Below are positions 22,220 through 33,289 of a stretch of 64,000 nucleotides of DNA, one piece after another. The translations under genes were made by a program, and so were the position numbers. The notes beneath the pieces are model-generated. The model saw only the letters and a program-made list of their open reading frames with translations, was not told the DNA's origin and ran no database searches. This DNA is from Tomocerus qinae (taxonomy: Eukaryota > Arthropoda > Collembola > Entomobryomorpha > Tomoceridae), in assembly GCA_020055645.1 (NCBI GenBank), contig CM034549.1, forward strand, positions 372,001-436,000, given 5' to 3'. Numbering within the stretch: position 1 is the stretch's first letter; each line of letters starts with the position of its first letter.

Positions 22220-22741
22220 TACATACATACTGACATACATACCGACATACCGATTTTTATCGCGCAACTCGAACAAGACGATTATCTTTAGTAGTGATAG
22301 TGATGTGTAATTCATAGAGTCAAATCCGATATAGCCCGAAGCTGTATCAGTATTCATTACAAATTCGTACATTTAACATTAATGAAATTTTGTGAATGGA
22401 ATTGCTAACTTTATTGGCTAAAGCAAAAAGTAACCGAATAAGGGGTTTACTAGTTCGTATTTGAAAATCAACTTAAAAGTAACTATGCAGTTTAGTTCAC
22501 TTCACTCTCTAATGTTGCTAAATTGATAGTGATAGTCTGATAGTTGAGCTTATGCCGATTCGGAAGGATAAAGGTGTCTCATTTATCTGTGGTAGTTTAG
22601 ATTAGGACGCATCTCCATCCGGATGGAAAGCGTCTCGTGTATTGAGAGCCTAACTCATGACATAGGTCAGCTGACACTTGGGCTAGGGCTGTCGTCGGCT
22701 ATAATGAATCCAATAACTTGAGGTAAGAAAGCTTGACATAC
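22220..22741. other. intron, nothing recognised
   Basis: A short ACATAC microsatellite-like patch at 22221-22252; otherwise unique. Confidence 0.4.
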
Positions 22742-22854
22742 CCGATCGGCGGCCAGGAAGCATTGGATAGCTACCATTGGGGTGATACGGTCTGTGATGA
22801 TGAAATGGCGGACTTGGTGATCTTTCCAAACTGTTACCCGCTCTTTGTAGCAAT
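22742..22854 (-). CDS. cac: cac-like CaV2 channel, internal exon (Pro/His-rich tail)
   Basis: A 113-nt exon between the acceptor TTTTTTATAG and the donor GG|GTATGT. One leading base completes an AGA codon with the AG that ends the exon at 38481. Then come 37 codons and a trailing G. The peptide is rich in Ser, Pro, His and Arg, with SPSPPFHHHRPYHPNG followed by a Gly-Arg-Arg stretch. Such low-complexity basic sequence is usual in the distal C-tail of CaV2 channels and has no catalytic role. Matching phases on both sides (2 in, 1 out) and the same strand as the neighbouring exons are the main evidence. It sits inside a long TE-filled interval, with intron lengths of 15.6 kb upstream and 2.6 kb downstream. 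Confidence 0.74.
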
Positions 22855-22957
22855 CTATAAAAAATATTCACATCCCTGTTGTCTTTAATTTTATAAGTTT
22901 TCATTCAACAAATCATTGTAATTGACCACAAAACGGTTTACTAAAACGATACAGTCT

Positions 22958-23180
22958 GGGATCGGAGTCGGAATTTAGCACCTCACTCCAGCACCTCACT
23001 CCATTTTCCCCTCAACAGCCTCTTAGCATAAATTGGCACACCAAAGTATGATAATACACCGAATTGATGCCTTTGGTACCTACAGTGTATAGTTTTATGC
23101 TAAGAGGAAGGAGAGGAATTAAAGAGAGAAATTAAAATTAGCTAATAGCTAAGGTGATTTTCAAAAATTTGACTCAACTG
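22958..23180. repeat. repeat family K, copy 2 (inverted relative to 4.0 kb)
   Basis: Begins GGAGTCGGAATTTAGCACCT and contains the inverted pair CCTCTTAGCATAAATT ... TTTATGCTAAGAGG. Lies just upstream of cac exon C on the gene's strand. Confidence 0.65.
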
Positions 23181-23279
23181 ACAACAACTATCCATCATCC
23201 ATAGCTTCAAGCTTTTATCATTAATTTGTAAGGAGTTGGAGTTACGTTTCAATACTTGATAATTACAATTAAGGTTAAT

Positions 23280-23690
23280 AAAAAGGCAATTTTTTGAACA
23301 TGTACAGAGTGCAGGCCAGATTCCCAATTTTATGTTTTTTACATTCCTGCCCCGGAACTGGAAACAGCCTAGCGATCATATCCACAATGACTAGTAATTT
23401 TATATTATTGTTATTACGTATAAACCTGAACGTTATGTATTTACTGATGCCATTGCTGTCACTACATTGTTGTTTAACTTCATGGCTCAGGTGACTGAGG
23501 TGTTGTCAATAAAGAATACAATACAATATAATACAACGACTTTCGTACAGGGCAGAAGGGCGTGACATAGCTTTCACACGTTAAAATCAATTTTAGCACA
23601 CACCGGACGGGCGACAAATCTAACCCTATGTTAAGTTAGTTACCATAGAAGGGATAAGCTTCCTATCTTTTCTGTTCAAAAGAAGTTAGC
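23280..23690. repeat. repeat family P, partial copy
   Basis: Co-linear with 48660-48985 (GGTTAATAAAAAGGNAATTT, CATGTACAGAGTGCAG, TTCGTACAGGGCAG) apart from the insert at 23391-23528. Confidence 0.7.
23391..23528 (+). mobile_element. short retroposed insert with (AATAC)n tail
   Basis: Compared with the paralogue at 48.8 kb, which reads straight through CATATTCAAAATGACTTTCG, this locus has about 140 extra bases after AATGAC. The insert ends CAATAAAGAATACAATACAA, a microsatellite-like tail, and is followed by ACGAC. That fits a 5'-truncated LINE or a SINE inserted by target-primed reverse transcription. Confidence 0.5.
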
Positions 23691-23821
23691 TGGGGGGGAA
23701 CAATACATTCTTCGTAGGTCTATATAGTAAGTTCAGATCCTTAGAAACTTTTTCACTTGTAACTTGTCCAAGATGAACTTGGTAATCAAGAAGAGGCTTA
23801 GTGATAAGTATTGTGTGGACT

Positions 23822-25460
23822 AGAGAGTTGAACGGGCACGGGCCGCCCGTACGGGCTCTGGAGGGCACTTAAGGTGGGGTTCATTGTTTCATAGCGGAAT
23901 CTATAGTCTGCGACAAAACTTAAAAAAATAGGGTGTGCGCGCAAATTGTGGATGAGAAGGAATTGCTGCGAGTTGTTGAGTTGTTTTGATAGTTGCGGAG
24001 CTTTTGTTTGTAAAGAAATTGTTTGTGGACGTCTCCTTTGTCCTTGTTCTTCCCACAAAATTTTTCGCAGTAATTATCAAAAATTTTACATGGAAAATCG
24101 CATTTTCCAAATTGCGAAACTTTAGGACATTGTGCAGAGGTGAAATAAATTTCAAAAAAAAGACGATCAAAATATCTATCGAACCTGAAGCCGCTTTTTT
24201 CAGTTTTCATTGATTGATTGATTGATTGATCCAATTTATTTAAGTGACGAGTATTTTTAACAATTATTTTTGTAATAATGGTTATCTCCAGTATACAGTC
24301 ACTCTAGCTACTAAAGTAAATAAAAGAGTATAAATTGATACAATTAAAATTAGTGGTATGTATGTACATAGGGATGTCAGGTCTTGGTTGTAAATTCTGT
24401 ATTAGTATAAATTAGCTCAGTCATTTCTTAGTTTTAAAAAATGTTCGCGAATATTTTTATCAAAATCCGTATAACAATTGGATTCTTTAATTTTAGATGG
24501 TAAATTGTTCCACAATCTAGCACTTCTGTAGGAAAAGGCTGATCTTGCAAAGCTAGTGAATATCTTGGGTAACACTAAGTCATTATTTTGTCTAGTAGTT
24601 CTGCATAAAGACGACTTTAAGAAATAATCAGTTTCTATTATATACTCATGGACGTGAGTGTTCACGTTTATAACATGTAAGTATACAAATAATAAAGAAC
24701 TCACATCTCTACGTTCCTGTGTATTTAGTATATTTAGTTTTTCTAGCATTACATTCTTTTTAGCACATTTTTTAGTTTTTGAATAGCCTAGGACTTTTTC
24801 ACACATTCTTTGTATTACTCTATCTATCTTAATTATCCTAGTTGGTGATAAATTACCCCAAATGGGCAAGCAATAATCAAGACTAGATAGGACCAATGAG
24901 TTACAGAATATCCACAGCTTATGCTGATTAAAAAACCTCTTATATCTATTAATTAATTTAATTTTGTTATTCATAGTACATATAACTTTGTCTGCATGAT
25001 TAGACCAATTTAGTTTCTCGTCTAATATTAATCCCAAGTATGTGAACACTTGTACTTGTTCTAGTTTTTGTTGGTTCACATAAATAACAATTTCAACAGA
25101 TTTCATATTTGTCGCAGTAAACAGTATTTATATTTAAACAGTATTTAAACAGTAAATAAAAATGTAAATACATTTCTGCAATGCATTTCTCCTACTCAAA
25201 TTAAATTCAAATTTTCAGCTTTCGAAAAATGTTTTTGAAATTTTGGCCTTCAGGTTCGATAGAGAAATATGCGTAGATTTCAAAAGTGTCGATTTTATTA
25301 CTATACTCTTTGCCGTTCTCTCTGAATCTGGAATTTAGATTTTTTACGGGCACAGGCAGATCAAGGATACTCAAGGGCGGGCACGGGCAAGTACGGGCGG
25401 GAATGGGCTCATTTACTACGGGCACGGCTCACGGGCAGGCAAATTCATGCTGCCCGTGAG
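23822..25460. mobile_element. element related to the GC hairpin family, split by a LINE
   Basis: The left end TAGAGAGTTGAACGGGCACG matches the terminus of the hAT hairpin at 6768. Related blocks (ACGGGCAAGTACGGGCGG, CACGGGCAGGCAAATTCATG) lie at 25380-25450. Inner arms with CTTCAGGTTCGATAGA flank the LINE at 24210-25108. No clean right end or target duplication found. Confidence 0.45.
24210..25108 (-). pseudogene. 5'-truncated LINE: RT C-terminal region, 229 codons, (TCAA)n tail
   Basis: An uninterrupted 229-codon frame (25106-24417) covers the end of a non-LTR reverse transcriptase and its tail. Visible landmarks are FTYLGLILDEKLNW (RT block with Y-L-G, residues 21-34), SLDYCLPIWGN (about 75-85), an RxxQRMCEKVLGY-type stretch, and AFSYRSARLWNNLPSKIKES near the end. 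This order is typical of CR1/Jockey-like LINEs. Roughly 200 bases of 3' UTR follow, ending in ATCAATCAATCAATCAATCA (24211-24230, minus strand). RT catalytic blocks and endonuclease are missing, so the copy is dead on arrival, but the intact frame suggests it is young. It lies between inverted arms that contain CTTCAGGTTCGATAGA (about 24180 and 25250), so it inserted into another element. Confidence 0.85.
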
Positions 25461-26220
25461 CGCCACAGCGCCAGTAACTACCAGTAAACATATATGGTAA
25501 AAAAGTTAGAAATTTTGGTTTTTTTGTGTGACCGGCCCGGGGTCACAACTCGCACGGTGTCATACTACAAATTTCTCACGGGCACACAGTTCAGAATTTT
25601 CACGGGCACTGGCCGATCAAAGTTGAGGATGGTAAAGTAAGGTATGCAAGTACGATAAAGCCCACCTCTGCTACAGTCTCCTTGTCAGTTTGTTAACACG
25701 ATAACTCTTTAATACATACAGAGATTTAGACAAAACTTAGGAAAAACGTTGCTTATTGGTCTGTGTCAATCTGCATTAATTTGGTTCAAATCAGTTCTCT
25801 GTTTGTCAAATTATGTGGGCTTTCCCCTATTACCACAACGGGTGTTGGGTCTTGAACCCGAGGTTTTTGAATAATTGCTATACCCTTGTTTTATAAATTA
25901 ATAACCCAAGTTTGTACATCTAAAAAGTTAAAAATATTGGTCTTAATAAAATTAAAACCATATTTAAAGAAATTTAGTGGTAGTCTAGTCATTGCAAAAC
26001 GATACGGACAGAAATATTCCTTTAGTTCCCCACATGGAGAATTATTATGATATGGGAGACTACATTTCGAATGGCAAATTAAAAAATTTCTGTATTATTT
26101 CAATGCAAAATTAAATCATAAAAACAGTAAATGAGTATATTAGAAGGAATTTAGTTTGTCATCAGAGGATAGAGCCCATAGGCTGTGTTAGATCAACATC
26201 CATTTCTTCTTCATCATCGT
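25460..26220. other. intron, nothing recognised
   Basis: No repeats shared with the rest of the window except a short GC-rich patch to 25615. Confidence 0.4.
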
Positions 26221-26224
26221 TATC

Positions 26225-27310
26225 ATTCTGCTATACAAAATTTACCAATTTATAGCCTTTATTACCATCACAGTGGTATCAATGCATTTAATGGTAAAAA
26301 TGTTAAATTAAAGTGAATACACAAACGGCACATTAAAATAAGTTTTCATGCTCTATTTTCATTAAAATATTTCCAATTAATATTTTTATTTGAATATCCA
26401 CTGGAAGTGGTGAAAAAATCATTTAAACGACATTTATTCTTTTGGTACTTTTATTTTAATAGAAAAAATGCTTATTTAATTAAAATTAATTATTTAATAA
26501 GTAAATAAGGACGATTTTGTTCCAATTAGTGAACTCTTTCGTGGATTAATTAAAACACGTTAAGTTGGGGAGTCAATGTTATTCAATATTCTGTACGACA
26601 TTTAAATATAACTGTTTTAACCATTTCTTACCAATTATACCATTTACCACCAATTTTAAGGTAGTGGTAAATTACATTAATTACCATTAAAAACTACTTA
26701 CCACTGGTACCGTCGTAATAATCGATATAATTCCTCGTATCGAAATAATTCCCCGGAAGAGGAACTATATCAGTTTTCCCCGTAAATAGCAGCCTTTAAA
26801 ACTAATTCTCCGTATCGAAATAATTCCCCGGTCAAAAACTAAGGGCATTTGGTAAGTGTGCACTTACAGTAAGTTCATGTGTACTAAATGAGAAAGGAAG
26901 CAGTGTACAAAATTTACCACTTGTTAGCCTTTTTTACCATCACAGTGGTAAAAATGCACTTAATGGTAAAAATGCATTTAATGGTAAAAATTTTAGCGAT
27001 TTATTAGACAGATTAGTATAGATAATCCTATTCATTCGGTTGTTCCCCGAAAGTTATAAAAAAATGTTACTAAAACCAAGATTGCATTTGGTATCGCCAA
27101 TATAAAATTGATATGAATGCGCCAATTTAATTGCAATTATTTTCTCAATTGGCAAATAAGGGCAATTAGTGTCCCCATCGGTTGAATCCAACTCTGATCG
27201 AATGGACACTTATCAATTTGTGATAACAATCATCATCTGCTAAGCTATTTCATACTTTTGCACCCAATTTTATTCAAAATCTAAACACGAAATTTAAATG
27301 TAACTATATT
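26225..27310. repeat. two diverged copies of a TTTACCA-rich TIR family
   Basis: Starts at 26231 and 26910 with ACAAAATTTACCA and CCATCACAGTGGTA. The segment 26910-27310 matches the inverse of 52425-52934, including GATGATTGTTNTCACAAATTGATAAGT. No gene. Confidence 0.55.
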
Positions 27311-27522
27311 TTACCGTGTCCGGCAAATGGGTCTAGTACTTTACTGAGCCTGTCAATTATTATAATAACCATGGATATTTTGGCTGCCTCCCCTCCCCCT
27401 CATTTCCGCATCCGCTATCAACTAATTTGTAATGTATATCATTACAAAACTTATGTAATTTTTTAAAGCGAAAAGTACTAGACCCATTTCCTAGGCAAAT
27501 AAGGGTATAGATTCTAGACAAA

Positions 27523-27639
27523 CTATTCTGATGCTAACTGTCTTTCCAGGATAGTGAATTCCTCAACCACCTTTCGTAACGACATTGTTGTCCGCATCTT
27601 TACAATTTCAATTCGCTCACTTATTGACAGTTTATCCAT
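27523..27639 (-). pseudogene. transposase N-terminal helix-turn-helix fragment
   Basis: 39 codons starting MDKLSISERIEIVKM and continuing with SLRKVVEEF. The pattern S-x-x-E-R-I-E-I-V-K plus a second helix resembles the N-terminal HTH found in mariner-like transposases and their domesticated relatives. It ends in a stop without any DDE domain. It lies beside sequence of the 62-63 kb TIR family (CATGGATATTTTGGC at about 27370). Confidence 0.4.
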
Positions 27640-27795
27640 ATTGAGTTCTTCAGATTGAAGCAACGCATTATTTATTGCGAAAAGAAGGAAAGAGGGACGA
27701 ACAATGAAATAATAAAAGGGAAATCTGACAATGAAAGTGCTATGCAAGATGCCTCGAATTTGTCACTCTATAGTAACGTATTTGTTTAATCAACT

Positions 27796-28004
27796 CCATT
27801 ACCAGGTGCAGACATAGAGGGGGTTTCCCGGATTTTTGCACCCAATCCGTATTTACTTTCTACCACAGTAGAGGTAGGCACCCAAACCAAATAACCATGG
27901 TTACTTTCGGCTTGGGTGTTTACTCCTCTGTGGCAGTATAGGTAGAATTCGAATTGGGTGCAAACTCGGGGAATATCCCTCTATGTCTTCACCTTGTAAT
28001 GGAG
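27796..28004. mobile_element. 209-bp hairpin MITE
   Basis: Ends CCATTACCAGGTGCAGACAT and ATGTCTTCACCTTGTAATGG; inner TTTGCACCCAATCC / GAATTGGGTGCAAA and a centre with TTTACT...AGTAAA. Confidence 0.7.
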
Positions 28005-28097
28005 GCATCTTGGTGCTATGGATACTAAACTCCTATGTATACCCAAATACCCATAAACTCCTACGTATACCCACTTTCTAATACATACTGTAGTTTA

Positions 28098-29045
28098 CTG
28101 TTTGAATCACCCAACGTCAGACCTTTCGTTGCCCTGTGGTATGGCGACAAGCCTTCTGATTGGCTGAAATTTTTTGAAATCCAGCCTTCTGATTGGCTAT
28201 TTCTATGACGAAAATTCTATAGATTATCCAAATGGGGACATTTTAGCAAGTTTTGAATTTTTGCAAGCTACAATGCAGTCATATCATGAATCATCTATTT
28301 TATTGCCCAATTATTTTCATTTCAAGTAGACATTCATTCTGGAATATGATATTGAGCAATGAGAATGTTGCCTGGATACTACAGATGAACCAGGATCGGG
28401 TGATCAGGAATTAGCAGAAACGGTCTGATGTTTAGATATATTTAGTATTCAGACATCTGTCAGTAATCTGTTTGTTGAGTTATTATTTTAAGGGTCGTAA
28501 GAAGAATTTGTACGATACTAGTTTAATATTAATCACAACAATCACAACATTCTTTGTTCGATTATGCACTTTGTATTTATATATCCATAGTGTGTGTTCT
28601 TCCGACTTATACTTGTTTCTCATTGCTCAATATTGTGTTACAGAATAAAAGTCTACATTGAAAGGGAAACTGGTAGGTAATAAAAATAGATGATTCATAG
28701 TTTATGGCATAAAATTTATAGTGTAATAACTGCATAAGATGTGCATGTAAATAGCTCAATATATACATTTCTCATTCTCATTGCTCAATATCATATTCCA
28801 GACAGAATGAATGTCTACTTGAAATGAAAACTATTAGGCAATAAAATAGATGATTCATGATATGACTGCATTGTAGCTTGCAAAAATTCAAAACTTGCTA
28901 AAATGTCCCCATTTGGGTAATTTATAGAATTTTCGTCATAGAAATAGCCAATCAGAAGGCTGAATTTCAAAAAATTTCAGCCAATCAGAAGGCTTGTCGC
29001 CATTCCACAGGGCAACGAAAGGTCTGACGTTGGGTGATTCAAACA
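28098..29045. mobile_element. Tc1/mariner-like nonautonomous element, 948 bp, copy 1
   Basis: Ends CTGTTTGAATCACCCAACGT and inverse, flanked by TA. Arms of about 285 bp. Nearly identical to 54552-55459; further arms at 15310, 55600 and (diverged) 47690. No transposase. Confidence 0.85.
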
Positions 29046-29060
29046 GTATACATATATATA

Positions 29061-30371
29061 TGAATGGTTCAGGGCAGTAACCAGCAACCTCGGAGAGTTA
29101 TAAAACTATTATTAAATCCAATAGCAACTTAGTGTGCAAATCAAAATTTTGCACATCTAGGGACTTTCCATAAACAAATGTAAGAATTTTAAAAATGAAA
29201 ATGTCACCATCCAATAGATTTATTTCGGTGCTATACTAGTAATTCCCCACAAATACAGTAATGCACTGCATAGTAATACAATACCAAAAATAGCAAAACA
29301 AATTGCATCTAGGTTCCGATTTTTGAATGGGATCATGGGTGGTTGTTCAACACATGGAGTCAATAGCAACAGCGCCCAAATTGCCAATGCCAATCAGTTC
29401 TCCAACGTGGGTGCAAAATTTTTGTTATTTTGGGTATGGAATTATTCAGTGGTTTTTACCAAAGAACCTAGAATATACTGACAAGGAAAGGCAAATATTA
29501 ATTTTTTGTTGCTACTAAAAATGACGTAGCTTGCAGTACTTTTTAAATAAGATTTATTGGAAATCAATTTTTCGAAATGAGAACTTTCCATTTAAAATGT
29601 ACAGCAGATGACGTCACAAATTTACTTAAGATTTTCTATGGGGATTTGCCACGGGTTTGGTTTTACTATCATATTATCGCAATTTTGGTAGAAGTAGAGT
29701 GAAAAATTTTATACTGCAAACTAACAATATAAATAGGACATTAAATTATTTGCTGTCCACTTATTGTCAATGCCAATTGTTCACTTTGACTGTAATAAAA
29801 ACTAAGTGAGCGCGCAGTGTTCAGCAGCAGTTCAGCAGCCTATCGTCGATTTAAAACAAAATAAAAAGGGTTCGTCACAGGTCTATAAGCAATGTTTTTG
29901 TCAACTTTAGCCAACGTCCGTCAATGCGTTCAAAATTTATAGTGTTTGCGTTTCTATAAACACGGGCCAGCGGCGAGCTAAAGTATTTTGTTGCCAATCA
30001 ACCCGAGCATCGTCGGACTAATCGAATAGTATGACCCAACCTATTTTGCCTTCAAAATTATAAAAAATATATAGTAATACGTCATATTTCCAAATCCCGA
30101 TTTTTTCGGCCCGTGACGTCACTTGCAGTACCGTTTAACACGTATTTAGATAGTCATGACGTGATGTAGTTTACAGTATTTACTATGGATTTTCATAGTG
30201 ATGGAATCTTTTTCAAATTTTGATTATTTGCCTTTCCTTGTCAGTATTCTAGATTCTTTGGTAATTCGTGATTTATGAACACCCCCTAAAAATTTTATCT
30301 TGTTTATTCGTTAGAATAAAATTTCTATAAAATAATGTTCCGAGTTTGCTGGTTACTGCCGTGAACCATTC
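29061..30371. mobile_element. 1.3-kb TIR element with CRE-like sites
   Basis: Ends GAATGGTTCAGGGCAGTAAC and GTTACTGCCGTGAACCATTC; sub-terminal arms share AATGACGTAGCTTGCAGTA-type sequence. It holds TGACGTCA at 29609 and 30114. Most of a right arm is repeated at 49315-49460. The left part has taken up a relative of the 4.3-kb MITE (29250-29440). No coding sequence. Confidence 0.65.
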
Positions 30372-30484
30372 ATATTATGATTGTTACCTACACAAATAAT
30401 TTCGAAATATTCATAATTTGGTAAAAATTTATGTAGTTCGTAGTTATATTATAGTTATAACCAAGGAGTGTCAACAGTTTTAAC

Positions 30485-30620
30485 AGGAGGGTTCAGCTAG
30501 GCACTTTGCGTGAATATCTATAGGGAACAAATCCTACCAGTTGTCATTGGCAACAATCGGATAAGGGACGAAAAACGTCCCTTATAGATATTCACGCAAA
30601 GGGCCTAACTGAACCCTCCT
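30485..30620. mobile_element. 136-bp hairpin MITE, copy 1
   Basis: Ends AGGAGGGTTCAGCTAGGC and GCCTAACTGAACCCTCCT; inner CTTTGCGTGAATATCTATA / TATAGATATTCACGCAAAG. Second copy at 45953-46080. Confidence 0.75.
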
Positions 30621-30994
30621 TATGAAAAAAACAGTCAAAGAGAAACCAAGGGATGCCTAAACCAGTTAAAGGTCCTTGGTTATAACCAAGGAGCATGGAT
30701 GTTGTTATAGTATCATCGTTTAATAAGGAGGGCCAAGTAGAGAATTCCCCATAAAGGATTTTGAAGATCTATAAGGGACGTTTTCTATTTCAAATTGGGG
30801 TAAAAATCCCTTATGATTATGATCATAATAACAAGTTCATTTCCCAACGACGTTGTGGAATGATGTAAGATATGATATCACATCATTAATAATAAACTAG
30901 GCTAGAGACATTGGATTGCAATTTCATAGAAAGAAATTAATTCCAATTTCCGATTTTTCTACGGACTGGCAACAACTATAAAAAGGTTGTCATT

Positions 30995-31257
30995 ATGGGG
31001 AAGAAATGTGCTATTTGCGGTAGCAAGGCTAAGGGGTTCACAACAATCCATGAGTTCCCCAAGAAATGTCCAGAAATTAGATCAAAATGGATTAAAATCA
31101 CCACATTGTGCAGAAATAAGCCTTTCAATCCAGACAACTTCGGAATATGTAGAGCGCATTTTGATACAAACTCATACAAAAGAGAATGTGAGGGAAAGCG
31201 AAAGTTACGGGATTGTGCTATTCCAAGTCTTTTCTTGCAAGGAACTGGTAATCAGAG
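30995..31257 (+). pseudogene. THAP-domain first exon, interrupted by a transposon
   Basis: The ATG opens directly into a THAP zinc finger, a C2CH DNA-binding fold found in P-type transposases and in host regulators. Visible are C5-x2-C8, H19-E-F-P22, W32, then C52-x2-H55-F56, with 43 residues between the cysteine pairs. An AVPTIF-like box (CAIPSLF) lies at about residues 74-80. All invariant THAP positions I know are present, so the domain itself looks intact. A candidate splice donor (ACTG|GTAATC) follows at 31247. At 31258 a TA-flanked Tc1/mariner-like element begins and destroys any further reading. A TATAAAAA stretch lies only about 20 bases before the ATG. It lies on the plus strand inside a cac intron. 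It could be the remnant of a THAP transposon or the first exon of an intronic gene; no downstream exon is recognisable. Confidence 0.7.
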
Positions 31258-31259
31258 TA

Positions 31260-32568
31260 CTGTTGCTATCACGAATTCGGGATATGGGTATCATAAAAAC
31301 CGCAGTCGAAGTCTCTTCTCATTGGTGGATTCAAATTGTTTTTAGCCAATGGGATTGCAGCTTTCATTTACAAAACTTTATATGATTTCCATAAATCACC
31401 CCAAGGGGGAATGTTTATTTTTGTTTACTACATTTCATGACAACACATAATACACTGAATACACTCATCGATATACCCAATTTTACGACGATACGAACAA
31501 ATCGTATTGACATAAATATCGATTATTTGACTGTTCATGTAGTCGGTACAATTTAACCATACTTGGAAGCATAACAAACAGTATTGCTAATTGTATCACA
31601 TTACGAAGACACAGTAAAACAATATATCATTACCATTTTCTTTCAGGGCCGCAGCCAGAAAAAAATTTCGGGAGGGGCACCGAGAAAAAATTAGCTAAAG
31701 CGATTTTTTGCGATTTTGGATAAAAATTTCTTTAGTTTTCTCGATTTCGGGGGGGGGGGGGGCCCGTGCCCCGGTGCCCCCCCTCGCTGCGGCCCTGTTT
31801 TCTTTACATGACTCTAAATCTGAAATTTGTTCCAAATACAACACTTTCAGCTTAACTACCATTATCCTAAAACTAGAAACTGTGCATAGTGCTTATCAAG
31901 TCGGGGATTACAACATGGACTGGATATTTGCACATTATGAAATCATTCAGCTCTCCCTACCATACATACATAGGTGGATAAATTTAAAAAGTCTAGGATT
32001 ATATTATAGATTAAACATGTAGAAGTATTATGTTTTTAGGTAAAGTAGTTCTATTTTCTTGTTGTAAAAGAGGGTACATTGAGAGTGTTTAGGTATTCAG
32101 ATTCAGAGTCATGTAAATCGTAATTGTAATCATGTAGTCGTTTTATTGTGTCTATGTAATGTGATACAATTAGCAATTTATGTTTAGATCGCAGATAGAT
32201 CGTGTTATGCTTCCAAGTATGGTTAAATTGTATCGACTATCATGAACAGTCAAAGTTCCGTTTAGTAATTAATAGTGCTAGCAAGTTTCAGTAATTAAAT
32301 ATTTATGTCAATACAACTTGTTCGTATCGTCGTAAAATTAGATATATTGATGTGTGTATTCAGCAGTGTATTATGTCTGTTGTAATGAAATGTAGTAAGC
32401 AAAAATAAACATTCCCCCTTGGGGTGATTTGTGGAAAGCATATTATAAAATTTTGTAATTGAAAGCTTCAATCCTATTGGCTAAAAACAATTTGAATCCA
32501 CCAATGGGAAGAGACTTCGACTGCGGTTTTTATGATACCCATATCCCGAATTCGTATGATAGCAACAG
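31260..32568. mobile_element. Tc1/mariner-like nonautonomous element with long TIRs
   Basis: Inverted arms of roughly 350 bp (31260-31625 and 32190-32568) begin CTGTTGCTATCA and are flanked by TA on both sides. That is the target duplication of the Tc1/mariner group. The 1.3-kb element has no transposase. It carries a nested 154-bp hAT element at 31644-31797. It has jumped into the THAP reading frame. The arms contain the motif AATAAACATTCCCC, also seen in the 62-63 kb family. Confidence 0.75.
31644..31797. mobile_element. hAT-type MITE, 8-bp TSD TTTTCTTT
   Basis: A 154-bp insertion with ends CAGGGCCGCAG and CTGCGGCCCTG, flanked on both sides by TTTTCTTT (31636-31643 and 31798-31805). Terminal CAGGG and an 8-bp duplication are the hAT signature. 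The interior holds a run of 14 or so G and GC-rich palindromic sequence. Nested within the mariner-like element at 31260-32568, so it is the younger insertion. Confidence 0.85.
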
Positions 32569-32912
32569 TAACTACTTATTATTTAGTTATATTATGTTTC
32601 AAAATTTGCATTATCTGCTCATCCTAATATTCTGTACAAATTGTCTAATCAGATTGGATTATTTGTGTAGGCAATTCACTATTGCAATGTATGTTTTTTG
32701 AATTCACACCATATTCTGATTATCCAGAAACTTTATTCTTCCCTGTTTTCTGGTTTTCCTTGCGTCTCTATGAGTTTTTTTAAGTTTTTTACTTTTTAAT
32801 TTATTTTATAGTTTCAAATTGTTTACATGTAATGTAGTGCTATTGAACGTTAGGTATATGGCGGTATAAGTGAGAATATTTAGGGATGTTGTACACAAAA
32901 CAATATTTTTCC

Positions 32913-33208
32913 AGCACATGTGGCTTGCGTGGTAGAGTGTCAATCTCTACTGCGAGTGGTTACAGCTTCGATGCTTGGCGATATTGGTGTTTAGATATGG
33001 TTTTTTACCGCTGATGTATTTAGCAGTTACGGCTGTTACTAATTATGCATCATGCAATGGTTTTCCCGTGTCTGTAACTCCGAATGGAGAAATACCTTAA
33101 CATTTCTTCGTTCTACTGAACGTAACATTTAAAAGAAAGTGAGATATGTTCAACTGGTGTAATTGGTTTCTAACGAAACAAACCAGTGGTGTATGAGCTT
33201 TTTTTCCA
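32913..33208 (+). mobile_element. possible tRNA-derived SINE
   Basis: Relative to the paralogue at 5570-5610, about 295 bases are inserted between CAAAACAATATTTTT and CCATTCATGGAATATTT. The insert starts with a tRNA-like stretch: an A-box-like TGGTAGAGTGTC about 20 bases in, and a B-box-like AGCTTCGATGCTT about 35 bases later. The boxes are imperfect, and I do not see a convincing cloverleaf. Confidence 0.4.
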
Positions 33209-33289
33209 TTCATGGAATATTTCCCCATTTCTAAAAACATTTCTGTCCCTGGAGACTTTTTCAACTTTTAAAGCATGGAAACGAAAATG

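Noticed and set aside
32930..33005. Functional tRNA gene
   Set aside because: A- and B-like boxes are present, but no paired acceptor or anticodon stems could be built; treated as a SINE candidate.
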